Source of the DNA: Planctomycetaceae bacterium | GTDB lineage: Bacteria; Planctomycetota; Planctomycetia; Pirellulales; Pirellulaceae | NCBI GenBank assembly: GCA_027487485.1 | Contig: JAIYDN010000067.1 | Coordinates: 62,001-126,000 of the forward strand | Reading direction: 5' to 3' | Length of the DNA: 64,000 bases | Shown: piece by piece, positions 18,273-28,026 of the stretch | How the letters are laid out: each line of letters opens with the position of its first letter | How positions within the stretch are numbered: position 1 is the stretch's first letter | The notes under the pieces: model-generated | What the model was told of the DNA's origin: nothing | Database searches by the model: none | What the model saw: the letters and a program-made list of their open reading frames with translations, nothing else | Position numbers and translations under genes: made by a program

Positions 18273-21200
18273 GTGCTTGGATTCGAGCATCGAAAGAAGT
18301 CGAAAGGCAATAGTAGAGTGCAACAACCGCAGGCCAACAAAAAAACATTTTACGATCGATGGGGATGGCTTGTCCTCATTGCAAGCTTAACTTGCGTTCC
18401 TTTCGCATTCTTTGGCGCCGGCAAAGCGATTCAAAGCAATGTCAACAAAGTAGAGGATTGGCTCCCCAAGTCGTTTCCTGAAACCAAGGAACTGGCTTGG
18501 TTTCGAACCAACTTTCCTTCGGATCAGTTCATTTTGGTCAGTTGGGAAGGATGCCAACTTGGTGAAGATCCAGCATTGGGGGCAGACGGCGACGATCCTC
18601 GTATTGCCAAGTTAGCCGAATTGGTTGCACCGAAAGAGGTGGATCCTAACGATCTGGATGCGGTCGAGGCCAAGAAATTCTTCAAGTCGGTATCCACGGG
18701 TCGTATGCTATTGGACCAGTTGACTCAGGGATCGATGGATTATCCCGCGGCTGTCGAACGGCTGAAGGGGTCAGTCTTGGGTCCGGATGGACGACAAACG
18801 TGCGTTATTGTATCGCTTGATCCTGAAACCACTTCCAAGTTGAAACCCATTCTTGGTCGCGGTCAAATGCGGATCTTTCGTCCCAACATCCCGCCGGGGG
18901 TCCTTAGGAGACTAATTGCCCGAGCTGGAATCGAAGAAGACAAGCTTCACCTGGGGGGGCCCCCTGTAGACAACATTGCCATTGATGAAGAAGGGGAGAA
19001 AACCCTTATTCGGCTGGCTGGATTTTCAGGGCTGCTTGGTTTGGGATTGGCCTGGTGGTCACTCCGAAGTGTTGTTTTGACCATGATTGTTTTTGGTTGT
19101 TCCGTTTCGAGCGCAGCCGCTTCGCTGGGAATGATCTGGGCGACTGGCGAAACAGTGGATGCAATTGTCCTGTCCATGCCTTCGTTGGTTTACGTCCTGA
19201 GTATTTCCGGGGCTGTTCACTTTATCAACTACTACAAAGACGCGGTTCGTGAAGGGGGACTGAAGGGTGCCACCGAGCGGGCCGTGATCCATTCCTTAAA
19301 GCCGGCAATCCTGTGCTCGACCACCACGGCCCTGGGCTTGCTGTCATTATGTGCATCCGAACTGACACCAATTCGCAAATTTGGCTTCTATGCTGCGACG
19401 GGTGTCATGATTCTTTTGGTGGTTTTGTACCTGCTCCTGCCTTCAGCCCTTCACATCATTCGTTACGCAAGGAGATGGGTTGTTTCGCCAGAGTCTGCGA
19501 AACAAGCCGAGCTTTCTCGCCTTGCAAGTGCTAACACCCAGTCCAAAGCTGAGATTCTTTGGGGCGTCATTGCTCGCTTTATCGTTCGTAACCACTTTGG
19601 TGTTGCCGCTTGCAGTGTTTTAGTGACAGCGGCCATCGGTTTCGGTTTAACTCGGACAAGGACGAGCATCGACTTGCTCGAACTATTTGACTCGAATGCA
19701 AAGATCCTCAGGGATTACCGTTGGCTCGAAAAAAATCTCGGAATGTTGGTTCCCCTGGAGATTGTGATCCAATTCGACCCTGAAAGCATCGCCAAAACTG
19801 CCGAAACGAAGGCCGAAGAAGAGCCTTCGGACGCAAATTCAAGTGAACGTTCAACCGTCGAAGATCCAACCAAACTGACGTTCCTGGAAAGAATGGAGAC
19901 AACCATCCAAATTCAGGAAGCAATCACCAATCGGTTCGGTGAGAAAGGGGAGAATATTGTTGGGCGTAGCATATCGGCAGCAACCTTCGCACCCAGCCTG
20001 CCCGCAAAGGGGCTAAGCACGTCTCAGTACCTTCAAAGGATGCTGTACAACAAGGGACTGGAAAGCAAACGAGACGAATTGATCAAGTCCGGGTTTTTGC
20101 GTGTGGATTCCTCCACGGGCGCGGAACTATGGCGAATTAGCTTGCGAGTTGCTGCATTTGAAGGGGTCGACTACGGTCAATTTGTGCACGAGCTTCGCGA
20201 TGCCGTATCCCCAATCGTAGATGCTCATATCGACCGAGTTCGCATCCTAAAGCAGATTTCAGCATGGTCGGGCGACAACAAGTTCAACGGCAAAAATGTA
20301 TTGATATGGGACCCAGCCCCTGCTCCAGCATCGGTGAATGGAATCGCTAACGATACTTCCAGCAGAATTAACAGCGTCACCAAACAGCGGTCCGACGAGA
20401 TTTCGTCGCTGCTGACCAAATCAAGGCTCAAGGTTACGCGAGGCTCCATTGATCCGTCCAGTATGCCTTTGGTGCAAATCCAGAAGCTGGGTGAATACGA
20501 CGCGATTGTTCTTACGGGAGCGTTTTCGGATGGTGATATTGGAACATTGGGTGTCACGCTCGGAAAGGTGATTGACTTGCAAGCAAACGATCCGGCAACT
20601 CCCAAACACTGGGTTTCGTCCACTTACACGGGCGTTGTTCCGATCGTCTACAAAGCTCAGCGGGCATTGCTTCAGAGCCTTGTCGAAAGCACTCTTTGGT
20701 CATTTTTAACGATCACGCCGTTGATGATGTTTGTAACGCGAAGCTTCCGAGCTGGAATGGTCGCAATGATCCCCAACGTTGTGCCAGTTGTCGTCATCTT
20801 CGGACTGATGGGCTGGCTGAATATCGCAATTGATATTGGGTCGATGATGACGGCCAGTATCGCATTAGGAGTTGCCGTTGACGACACTATCCACTTTTTG
20901 TCCTGGTTTCGCGAGGATTTGAAGAAGTGCGGAAATCGGCAGCAGGCGATTATTGACTGCTACAGCCGCTGTGCGACACCAACGCTACAAGCAGCGTGCA
21001 TCAGTGGCATTGGACTGTCTGTTTTTGCGTTCAGCACCTTTACTCCGACACAGCGGTTCGGCTGGCTCATGTTGACCATTCTGGTTGCCGGGGTAGTCGC
21101 AGAACTCATTCTGTTGCCGGCTATTCTTGCCGGTCCACTTGGGAGAACATTTGATCTCAAGTCGTCGCGTCACAACACGGCTTCTCGCTTCATGTTGATC

Positions 21201-21284
21201 ATGAAGTACGAGCTCAGGCGGCGTTTCGATCGGAGTTCGAAACCGTCAATGGGCACGGACGGCAAATTGCGGAATGCGGCCTGA
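18273..21284 (+). CDS. RND superfamily exporter of the MMPL type
   Basis: 1,003 residues. TM1 is near residues 35-50, and a periplasmic loop precedes the first TM cluster (about 250-400), which has the MMPL pattern SLRSVVLTMIVFGCSVSSAA and SMPSLVYVLSISGAVHFINY. The second half repeats the plan, with VAVDDTIHFLSWF (the conserved D-D pair of the proton relay) and a final TM cluster ending near residue 950. Two-fold repeated architecture with about 12 TM segments fits proton-driven export of lipids or hydrophobic compounds (HpnN/MmpL relatives). A Glu/Ser-rich insert occurs at about 505-535. The start is GTG 18273; GTG 18321 is an alternative and neither has a strong ribosome-binding site. No membrane-fusion or outer-membrane partner is adjacent. 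Confidence 0.88.
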   Translation: MLGFEHRKKSKGNSRVQQPQANKKTFYDRWGWLVLIASLTCVPFAFFGAGKAIQSNVNKVEDWLPKSFPETKELAWFRTNFPSDQFILVSWEGCQLGEDPALGADGDDPRIAKLAELVAPKEVDPNDLDAVEAKKFFKSVSTGRMLLDQLTQGSMDYPAAVERLKGSVLGPDGRQTCVIVSLDPETTSKLKPILGRGQMRIFRPNIPPGVLRRLIARAGIEEDKLHLGGPPVDNIAIDEEGEKTLIRLAGFSGLLGLGLAWWSLRSVVLTMIVFGCSVSSAAASLGMIWATGETVDAIVLSMPSLVYVLSISGAVHFINYYKDAVREGGLKGATERAVIHSLKPAILCSTTTALGLLSLCASELTPIRKFGFYAATGVMILLVVLYLLLPSALHIIRYARRWVVSPESAKQAELSRLASANTQSKAEILWGVIARFIVRNHFGVAACSVLVTAAIGFGLTRTRTSIDLLELFDSNAKILRDYRWLEKNLGMLVPLEIVIQFDPESIAKTAETKAEEEPSDANSSERSTVEDPTKLTFLERMETTIQIQEAITNRFGEKGENIVGRSISAATFAPSLPAKGLSTSQYLQRMLYNKGLESKRDELIKSGFLRVDSSTGAELWRISLRVAAFEGVDYGQFVHELRDAVSPIVDAHIDRVRILKQISAWSGDNKFNGKNVLIWDPAPAPASVNGIANDTSSRINSVTKQRSDEISSLLTKSRLKVTRGSIDPSSMPLVQIQKLGEYDAIVLTGAFSDGDIGTLGVTLGKVIDLQANDPATPKHWVSSTYTGVVPIVYKAQRALLQSLVESTLWSFLTITPLMMFVTRSFRAGMVAMIPNVVPVVVIFGLMGWLNIAIDIGSMMTASIALGVAVDDTIHFLSWFREDLKKCGNRQQAIIDCYSRCATPTLQAACISGIGLSVFAFSTFTPTQRFGWLMLTILVAGVVAELILLPAILAGPLGRTFDLKSSRHNTASRFMLIMKYELRRRFDRSSKPSMGTDGKLRNAA

Positions 21285-21372
21285 ATGAAATGGAATCACA
21301 GGTCTTAAACGGGCCTGGGATTTCAAAGAGATCGATGCCTGGGCACTTTTGCAGGCAAGCCGAGATAGAATT

Positions 21373-21459
21373 CCTTCGTCTATCGTTACGAAGGCGACTG
21401 ACTCTAGAAGGCTTTTTTTCCGAAGAACCCGTTCCCTCTAGCAGTGCGATGGGAACGGG
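21373..21459. repeat. Two consecutive perfect hairpins after the RND gene
   Basis: First hairpin: CCTTCGT (21373-21379) pairs with ACGAAGG (21388-21394), loop 8. A T7 run follows at 21413-21419 but is not adjacent. Second hairpin: CCCGTTCCC (21428-21436) pairs with GGGAACGGG (21451-21459), loop 14. Together with the terminator just downstream they make three stem-loops within 136 bases. Confidence 0.6.
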
Positions 21460-21475
21460 ACATTTGTTTCTGTTG

Positions 21476-21508
21476 AGCTAGGACAATCGAAAGATGTCCT
21501 AGCTTTTT
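21476..21508 (+). terminator. Intrinsic terminator downstream of the RND gene
   Basis: Perfect 10-base stem AGCTAGGACA (21476-21485) / TGTCCTAGCT (21495-21504) with a 9-base loop, followed directly by five T residues (21504-21508) on the plus strand. It lies about 190 bases after the RND stop and separates that gene from the convergent surface-protein gene. Confidence 0.8.
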
Positions 21509-21551
21509 CCACCATCTCTAGCGAGCTCGTGAATGAACCCGCAAGAACAGG

Positions 21552-24500
21552 TTACGAGTTCTTGAAAACGTCCGAAGCGATTCCGTCCAAATAATCCATA
21601 TCGGAATCATCTGAACCGGCTGAACTCAAATAGTCTGCTAACGACTCGAATTCATCGGCCTTATCTGTCGAAAGTCGTGGCCCCATGGCTGCGAAGTCAA
21701 AGCCACTGCTCGTTCGCTTCTTAAGGAACGGAGTGTCGATCACCAAGTAGGATGAACTTTCGGAATCCTTTTCAACAGCAGGGGAGGCAATCGAGGAGGC
21801 TCCTTCGCCTTCGCCCGCACTCGTTCCACCGCGATTATTGAGATGGTTGATTACCAAAAGTGCGTCTAGTGGGGAGAGGTAGGAGTCTCCGTTGACATCC
21901 AAATAGTAACCGTTGGAACCGGATTCGCCGCTCGCACCGCCACTAGAACCACCGCCCAAAAATCCCGAGCTTCCCGTGTTCATCGAATTGACAAGGATCA
22001 GAACATCAATCGGGGAAACGAATCCATCATTGTTGACGTCATAGGGATTCGCAAAGTTCATGAACCCGTTACCGCCAGTACCACCAGTACCACCAGTACC
22101 ACCGGTGCCGCCAGTTCCACCAGTTGCAGCAGTGATCACGACCGAATCGCTCAAATATCGAATCTGATTCGGTGTCAACGGCGTGGTTGGATCAAAAACC
22201 AAGCTGTCATGGAATGGCTTAACATCGGCTGGGTCACCCAAGAAGTTCGCAGTACCAACTGCTTTTGCCGTCAGGGTAACGATCCACTGAAGCTTCTCGC
22301 CTCGACCCACTGGAGTGCTTTGGTCCGCTTGGATTGACCCTAGCTCGTTGATCAATCCAGGGATTCGAATATCACCTGAAATGATGGCTTGCCCAGTAAC
22401 GGGATCAACTGGATTGTAAAGCGGGTCGAAAGCTACGGCAAAGCCTAGCTGGTTGGTGCTTGTGTTGACCGAAACCAATTGGCTGTTGTACAAAATGTCT
22501 TGGAAGGCGGCGAACACACCAAACCGAGCCGCAACCGTTCGAACGTCTTCGACGTAGCCACGCAACTGGAAGGTGTCCCCAACTCGCACTTGCTCAAGCG
22601 GTGCACCAGTTGTGTCCGTCACGCTCAACTTGAGCTGGATGATGTCATCGGCTGTACCGTTACCGACGTGAACGGTAACTGTAGCAGTCGATCGGAATCC
22701 TCGATCATCGACAATCGTGTAAGTGAACTGATCAACACCTACGAAACCAGTGTTCGATGCGTAGGTTACCGTGTCATCTGCAAAGTTGGTAGGTGTGTTG
22801 TTGGTGTTGATGTTGACTTGGCCGCTTATAGGCTGAGTCACAGAAGTTAGACGAATCGGTGGCTGTGTACCACTGATGTCGTTGGTCAACACATCGATGT
22901 TGAACGGTGTCGCGGCAACCAAGTTGAAACGAGTGTCGTCGACAGCGAACGGGAAGTTGACTCCGTTTGGTACAATTTCCAAGGTCGATCGACCATATCG
23001 AACCTGTTCGACTGGAACACGGGTCGTAGGTGTGTTGTAGAAAGTAATTTCGGAGTTCGGCAAATCGTCGGCGGGATCACCGACAAACTCTGCAATACCG
23101 GCGGATGAAGCTGTGAATCGCATCTTCGCGACTGCAACTGCGCCCGGGCGGTTGAAAGATTGCACGTTTCCGATGAAGCCACCCAACTCATTGATCAAAC
23201 CAGGTACCCCTGCAGCGCCAGTGGTTCCAGAAAGGTAAGGATCGAAGAAGGTGACGTCAAAGTCGAAATCGCCACCGGTGGGTGCTAGAGGAGTTACCAG
23301 ACCCGAGCTATAAAGAACATCTAAATACGCGGAGTAAACCCCGGGACTTGTAACGATTCGAGGCGGTGTTTCGGCGACTCCCTTTTCAGGACGCAAATCG
23401 TCTACAAAAGCGAAAACCTCAAATACCTCACCTTGCTTGATTTCGGTGATGCGATCGCCAGCCAGATTTCGGAACTCGAAGGTGAACGCCACATCGTCAT
23501 CTAGACGGTCGGCTTGCAGAGTGTGAACCGTAATGTTGGCGGTGCTTGTCTTACCCGTCGCATCCGTGGCTGTGTACCGGAAAGTTTCTGTTCCGCCGAA
23601 GCCTCTTCGAGGCGTGTAGCGAATGCTTTGTCCGCCGGACCCAATCGTAACGGCCCCACCCTTGTCTGGGTTGGTGACGCTAGAAATCACCAGAGCGCCG
23701 CCACGACCTTCAACGTCATTGACGAGAACATTGAGAGGGAAACCGGTCGAGTTCGTAGGAAGATCAAACGAATCGTCTACTGCTACGGGGTCGACAAATT
23801 GCAAGATAACATTGGTCGAAACCGTTGTGGTTTCACGTCGTCCTGAGGCACTTGTTGCAGTGTAAGTAAAGGTTTCTCGCCCCACAAAGCTCAGAGCTGG
23901 TGAATAAAGAAGTCCAAGACCATTTGAATCAATAACAACTCTGCCTCCGTTGCTGCCAACACTCACGGCCGTAATACGCCATGGGTCATTCGGCAATTGG
24001 AAGTCGTTTGCAAGAACATCCAAAGGATTCAAAAGACTATTTCGAGCGACCGTAAATGCATCGGGCTGAAGAAGGGCCCGAGGACCATCGACAATCGAGA
24101 ACGCGTAATCTTCGACTTCACCGGTAGTGGAGCGCCCTGTAGGTTGCAATCCACGATCTTGCGACAGCCGGAATCGAGCGAATGCTGTGGAAACTGCGTT
24201 CGCAGGTGTCGTAAACGTGATGTTCATCGGGCCGTTGGAAGCCGGAACGTCCGTTGCGATCTGCTCGCCGGATTCCCAAGTTCCATTGCCATTAAAGTCA
24301 ATCCAACCCTGCAAGAAGGCAGACGACCCATCGCTGTTCGTAATATTGACTTGAATCAAATTCGAGCGATCGCCGCGTACGATCGGCGCCAAAACTACAA
24401 CTCCATCTTCATCGTCTAGGACAAGTCCGTTGATTCCCAAAGGCCCGTTGGTGTCGTCACCGGTTGCATTTGCAGACGGCCGTCCATCTTGTTCGGAATC

Positions 24501-26756
24501 CCAATTGGTTCCAAGTCGTAGATTTGGGGACTGACCATGGTACGCGCCATTGGCGGCTCGTGTGGTCGGGTATGGAGCTGGAGCATCGCCCCAGTCCGAC
24601 GACTCAAAATTACCGAAGTTGTATCCGGCAAGTGGGGTGACCCCATCATAGTTGACAACAAATTCGAAGGAACTTGCCGGACCAGGATACGTTTGAACAA
24701 AGCCGGGTTCGACGACTTCTCGAATCGCGTAAAAACCAGCGGACGGAGGTGTCAGTCTGTAGGATCCGTCAGCGGCGGTGATGCTAGATGGCTCACCAAG
24801 ATCAGGCCGATCATCGCCGTCCAAGTCCAGGTAAATGTAAACACCCGACAATGTTGGTTCGCCGCTATCGCGAATTCCGTCACCGTTCAAGTCATTCCAC
24901 TTGAAACCGGTGGATGTAGTCGTCGGCCTGTTGGCGCCGAAGTTGACCGAAGCGGTCTGGCCGTTCGCAACGGTTACTCTCGTGAACCCGTTAACAGGCG
25001 CTGTTGAAACCCATCCGGTTTGCAAAACACTTCGGATGTTGAAGCTTCCAGCCGGTACGCGAAGGCTGTAAGTTCCGTTTGCCCCTGTAACCGTTGAAGT
25101 ATCGCCCGAATCGAGAACTGCATTGCCATTGATGTCTGCATAGATAGTCCAACCAGCTAACCCAACATCATTGCTATCTTGACGTCCATTTCGGTTTACG
25201 TCGTTGAAATTGATCCCCGTAACGGTTGCGCCTACAGTCCCCGTAGCGAGATTGAACGCCATCGTTCCTGCATGATTCACGGTTCCCGTGTAAGGCTCAG
25301 CTCGCGAATATCGGTCCCGACCGAAATCGATATCAACGTCATCGGGTGTGCCGAAAATGCCGTCTGGCCCAACGCTGTACAGTGTTTGAGAAAACGGCCC
25401 CGAACCCGAATCCATCGTCTGACGATTCAGATTGCCAGAATCTTGATGCTTTGCACCAAAAAAGTGACCAGCTTCGTGAGAAATGATCAGCGCCAAAGCC
25501 GTTGAAACCATATCGCTCAATGTGGAGGTTGCAGAGCGCGGTATGAATCGGGCGTCATTTGCAGCCAGAATGGCCGCATCCGTATCCAATGGCAAGAAAA
25601 TTTCTGCAGGCATAACTACAGCGGTTTCACGCCGATCGAAGTTCCCTACGTCGACACTTTGAGCAATTCCAATCGTCGCGATCGGAAACTCTGCTACCGA
25701 TCCACCCACCAGAATGCGAGAAACGTTAGGCTGTCCCCATGGGTCGGCATGGTCACGACTGTTGCGGATATCAATATCAAAAGCACCTGCTCGTCCGTCT
25801 TGACCAAAGTAGCCATTACCACCAGTTGAGGGAAGCGAACCAATATAGTCCTCTCTGACCTTCGCGATGATCTTATTGATCAGATCATTCTCGTCCGCTG
25901 CAGTGAACCCAAATGGCTCTAAGGTCTCAATCAAAGATGGGATTCGCGAAGTCAACGCAGGACCACCGAAAACTGCTGGATTCACAATGGAGCCGTCGAA
26001 ATCCAAATACAAGATCTGCTTTGTTCCAATTGGCTCGCTCTCAATGGAGTTTCTTTGTGCTCTCAATCGCATCGAATAAGCGTTGTTGCCGTCAGAAACT
26101 CGGATGAAATAACGTCCGGTTGCAGTGATCGTTAAAGCCAATGCGGCTTCCGAGGTTGTGTCCACCAAAGGGGAAGATGGTGGATAATACAATGTGGATG
26201 CATTGACCGTGGAGCCCATCACTTCGCTACCCGAAGCGTCTAGCAATGCAACGTCCCATGTTCCAGCCACGCCTGAATTCAGCCCGATGTCAAGAATGTC
26301 ACCTGCCCGAAGGTCTACGGCGAAGTAATCTTCGTCGTAGATATTGTTAGCGATGTTGTTGAACGTTTGGCCGGAAACAATGACCACGTTGTTTTGCGTC
26401 GGCAGAGTGCCGAGAGGCAAAACCTGAGCTTGATTTCGAACGTTGTTCGGCTCAATTTCGCTCGTCGAAAAAGGAGCGTTGTTCTCTCCACTTGGACTGG
26501 ATCGACCACCGCCGCCATTGTTCAAGGGGTCGCCGTACTGCTGGATGGATCTTTGTGCGTACTGTGCCGCTGTGATCGTAGGTGGAAGGTAGGCGGTTGC
26601 CCTTCCAATTGGGGGATAGTAGAGTCCGTTGATATCGGTTGCCATCAACCGACGATCTTCGAGTGACTCCAGAACTAACTTTCGTTTGGCTGCAACGCCT
26701 TTAGCAGTTGGCTTGATTTTCTTGGATCTAGCGCCGAACGTGCGAACCTTTGTCAT
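21552..26756 (-). CDS. Giant exported LEPR-motif surface protein with metzincin protease, SdrD-B, GEVED and dockerin-like repeats
   Basis: 1,734 residues. The N-terminus carries a basic stretch and LESLEDRRLMA (29-39), the planctomycete LEPR-type export signature. A zinc protease module follows, with H427-E-A-G-H431-F-F-G-A-K-H437 and a likely Met-turn methionine at 448 (NRQTMDSG), so it is probably catalytically competent. Two SdrD B-like repeats start at GINFNDVNRNGRQDS and GFKWNDLNGDGIRDS. A GEVED domain (FNGNGTWESGEQ ... GEVEDYAFSI) comes next, then several cadherin/tandem-95-like Ig repeats (AVDDSFDLPTNSTGFPLNVL and others). A GGT-repeat linker encoded by 9-base tandem repeats (about 22075-22130) leads to two EF-hand-like dockerin motifs (DVNNDGFVSPIDVLILVN and DVNGDSYLSPLDALLVIN). 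It is probably cell-surface or secreted, calcium-stabilised, and involved in proteolysis or adhesion. Confidence 0.9.
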   Translation of the reverse strand: MTKVRTFGARSKKIKPTAKGVAAKRKLVLESLEDRRLMATDINGLYYPPIGRATAYLPPTITAAQYAQRSIQQYGDPLNNGGGGRSSPSGENNAPFSTSEIEPNNVRNQAQVLPLGTLPTQNNVVIVSGQTFNNIANNIYDEDYFAVDLRAGDILDIGLNSGVAGTWDVALLDASGSEVMGSTVNASTLYYPPSSPLVDTTSEAALALTITATGRYFIRVSDGNNAYSMRLRAQRNSIESEPIGTKQILYLDFDGSIVNPAVFGGPALTSRIPSLIETLEPFGFTAADENDLINKIIAKVREDYIGSLPSTGGNGYFGQDGRAGAFDIDIRNSRDHADPWGQPNVSRILVGGSVAEFPIATIGIAQSVDVGNFDRRETAVVMPAEIFLPLDTDAAILAANDARFIPRSATSTLSDMVSTALALIISHEAGHFFGAKHQDSGNLNRQTMDSGSGPFSQTLYSVGPDGIFGTPDDVDIDFGRDRYSRAEPYTGTVNHAGTMAFNLATGTVGATVTGINFNDVNRNGRQDSNDVGLAGWTIYADINGNAVLDSGDTSTVTGANGTYSLRVPAGSFNIRSVLQTGWVSTAPVNGFTRVTVANGQTASVNFGANRPTTTSTGFKWNDLNGDGIRDSGEPTLSGVYIYLDLDGDDRPDLGEPSSITAADGSYRLTPPSAGFYAIREVVEPGFVQTYPGPASSFEFVVNYDGVTPLAGYNFGNFESSDWGDAPAPYPTTRAANGAYHGQSPNLRLGTNWDSEQDGRPSANATGDDTNGPLGINGLVLDDEDGVVVLAPIVRGDRSNLIQVNITNSDGSSAFLQGWIDFNGNGTWESGEQIATDVPASNGPMNITFTTPANAVSTAFARFRLSQDRGLQPTGRSTTGEVEDYAFSIVDGPRALLQPDAFTVARNSLLNPLDVLANDFQLPNDPWRITAVSVGSNGGRVVIDSNGLGLLYSPALSFVGRETFTYTATSASGRRETTTVSTNVILQFVDPVAVDDSFDLPTNSTGFPLNVLVNDVEGRGGALVISSVTNPDKGGAVTIGSGGQSIRYTPRRGFGGTETFRYTATDATGKTSTANITVHTLQADRLDDDVAFTFEFRNLAGDRITEIKQGEVFEVFAFVDDLRPEKGVAETPPRIVTSPGVYSAYLDVLYSSGLVTPLAPTGGDFDFDVTFFDPYLSGTTGAAGVPGLINELGGFIGNVQSFNRPGAVAVAKMRFTASSAGIAEFVGDPADDLPNSEITFYNTPTTRVPVEQVRYGRSTLEIVPNGVNFPFAVDDTRFNLVAATPFNIDVLTNDISGTQPPIRLTSVTQPISGQVNINTNNTPTNFADDTVTYASNTGFVGVDQFTYTIVDDRGFRSTATVTVHVGNGTADDIIQLKLSVTDTTGAPLEQVRVGDTFQLRGYVEDVRTVAARFGVFAAFQDILYNSQLVSVNTSTNQLGFAVAFDPLYNPVDPVTGQAIISGDIRIPGLINELGSIQADQSTPVGRGEKLQWIVTLTAKAVGTANFLGDPADVKPFHDSLVFDPTTPLTPNQIRYLSDSVVITAATGGTGGTGGTGGTGGTGGNGFMNFANPYDVNNDGFVSPIDVLILVNSMNTGSSGFLGGGSSGGASGESGSNGYYLDVNGDSYLSPLDALLVINHLNNRGGTSAGEGEGASSIASPAVEKDSESSSYLVIDTPFLKKRTSSGFDFAAMGPRLSTDKADEFESLADYLSSAGSDDSDMDYLDGIASDVFKNS

Positions 26757-26890
26757 GACTTACCCAGCAATTGAAGAAAGGTGATTAAATGAGGCTCTCG
26801 AAATCCATTCATTCCTGCAAAGACAACGTTAGTATATTTTTTGCAGGGACTCACAAAGCCGTTTCCATCGTAATTCGACCGCGATGCGTG

Positions 26891-27433
26891 TCAACAAAAC
26901 GTCTCTTTCGGATGCGATTGTAACTCTAATAGTTCCCCTACTTTACGCAGCATTCTCGTTAAACTCGTCAGGAACCGTCGCGTCCAAGGATAGGCAGGTT
27001 CGAAACGCAACCATGCTTTGCGATGGAAAATCGTGATAGACGTCAAATCCGTCACCCTGAAGACGCGATTTTGGACGGGTTGCGAAGATAGCTCTGGATT
27101 TAAAACAAATTTGAAAAAGTGGTCAAATATTCCATTTTCGATTTTGGAGAGGAGCATATCGGTCGCATTTTCACTCCGATATCGCAAGAACTGCTGCAAA
27201 TCATTCAGCAGCCTTGCAACCTGTTGGCACGGTAGGATGGCACCAAAAACACGGCTAAAAGATTGCGAGTCTTGGCAATGTTTCCCTTGCTGATTGCAAA
27301 AATCGGAGCTAATTCGAGGTTGGAATTTGCTCCAATTCATGGCATTTTGAAGGCCTAGCTCAGTAGACTTGCAACGATCGCCGCCACCAGCACTTCTGCC
27401 ACGGAATCCACCGCGATCTTCGCCTCGAGCGGA
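26891..27433 (-). pseudogene. Open frame starting with a diverged copy of the pnp C-terminal RGG tail
   Basis: The minus frame is open for 181 codons from just after a TGA at 27436-27434 to the stop at 26891. Its first about 20 codons (27433-27374) spell RGEDRGGFRGRSAGGGDR, matching the RGGDRGGFRGRSGGGG tail of PNPase in the same frame and strand, with the Gly-repeat core deleted. After that the sequence (from NWSKFQPRIS, ATG 27340) resembles nothing I know and reads like non-coding sequence. I interpret it as a duplicated, decayed remnant of the pnp 3' end rather than a working gene. The rest of 26757-27495 holds only the surface-protein leader. Confidence 0.45.
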
Positions 27434-27495
27434 TCATCGATGCCGGCGGCAGAGAATTCTACAAGGTAGACGGTAGATTCAGTCGAGAGTAGCAG

Positions 27496-27954
27496 CTACG
27501 CAGAAAATCGAATGTTACCCGGTTTGGCATCGAAATAGAAAATGCATTCGAGTTCATCGAGCAGACTTTCGACCTTATCCCAGTCAGCGTCGAACAGTTC
27601 AGCGGTTTCCTCTCGCCAATCTCGGATTACTTCCGCAGAGAAATCGGGCGATTGGTCGACGTATGCCTTTGCAAAGTCGAGAATGCATGGCGGGAAGACA
27701 ACTGTCATTTCGACGATTTGTTTGGTATCGTCGAAGTCGACGAGGATAGGGATGGCGAAGCCTTGAATTTCGACGATCGAGCGCTCCTGGAGTCGCAAAT
27801 ACGCGTCTCTTTCACGGATGTACGAGTCTCGGCGCTCGAGAGATTTGATAGCGGTTTGTCGATCGGACTCCCAGACGGCACCGTCGTTGCCATCCCCGAG
27901 GAACCTCATCGGCGAACTTCTACGTTGCTTGGCGTAAACGGACGCAATAGCCAT
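27496..27954 (-). CDS. Minimal protein-kinase-like protein ending at the catalytic loop
   Basis: 152 residues; an alternative start is ATG 27909 (residue 16). It shows an N-lobe of the kinase fold: glycine-loop-like FLGDGNDGAVW (18-28), the AIK lysine K37 and a likely alpha-C glutamate E48 (YIRERDAYLRL). Near the C-terminus comes FYFDAKPGNIRF (139-150), which matches the HRDLKPEN catalytic loop with D142, K144 and N147. The protein ends four residues after that segment's last arginine, so the DFG metal-binding loop and the C-lobe are missing. Small proteins of this type seem to recur in planctomycetes as hypotheticals. It may be a pseudokinase, or a nucleotide-binding regulator. A small divergent gene lies on the opposite strand upstream. 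Confidence 0.6.
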   Translation of the reverse strand: MAIASVYAKQRRSSPMRFLGDGNDGAVWESDRQTAIKSLERRDSYIRERDAYLRLQERSIVEIQGFAIPILVDFDDTKQIVEMTVVFPPCILDFAKAYVDQSPDFSAEVIRDWREETAELFDADWDKVESLLDELECIFYFDAKPGNIRFSA

Positions 27955-28026
27955 TTACGATTTCGGAGGTTGGACAAGCCCAATAACGCTTTATCGAATG
28001 GTTATTCGTCTCAAGTTCGCGGATGG

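Noticed and set aside
21552-22080. Cellulosome component because of the dockerin-like repeats
   Set aside because: Planctomycetes use such calcium loops widely without cohesin scaffolds; no cohesin or glycoside hydrolase is present here.
27652-27960. Long plus-strand frame through the kinase-like gene
   Set aside because: The part before about 27970 is antisense to the kinase-like gene and has no family pattern; only the 3' third looks coding.
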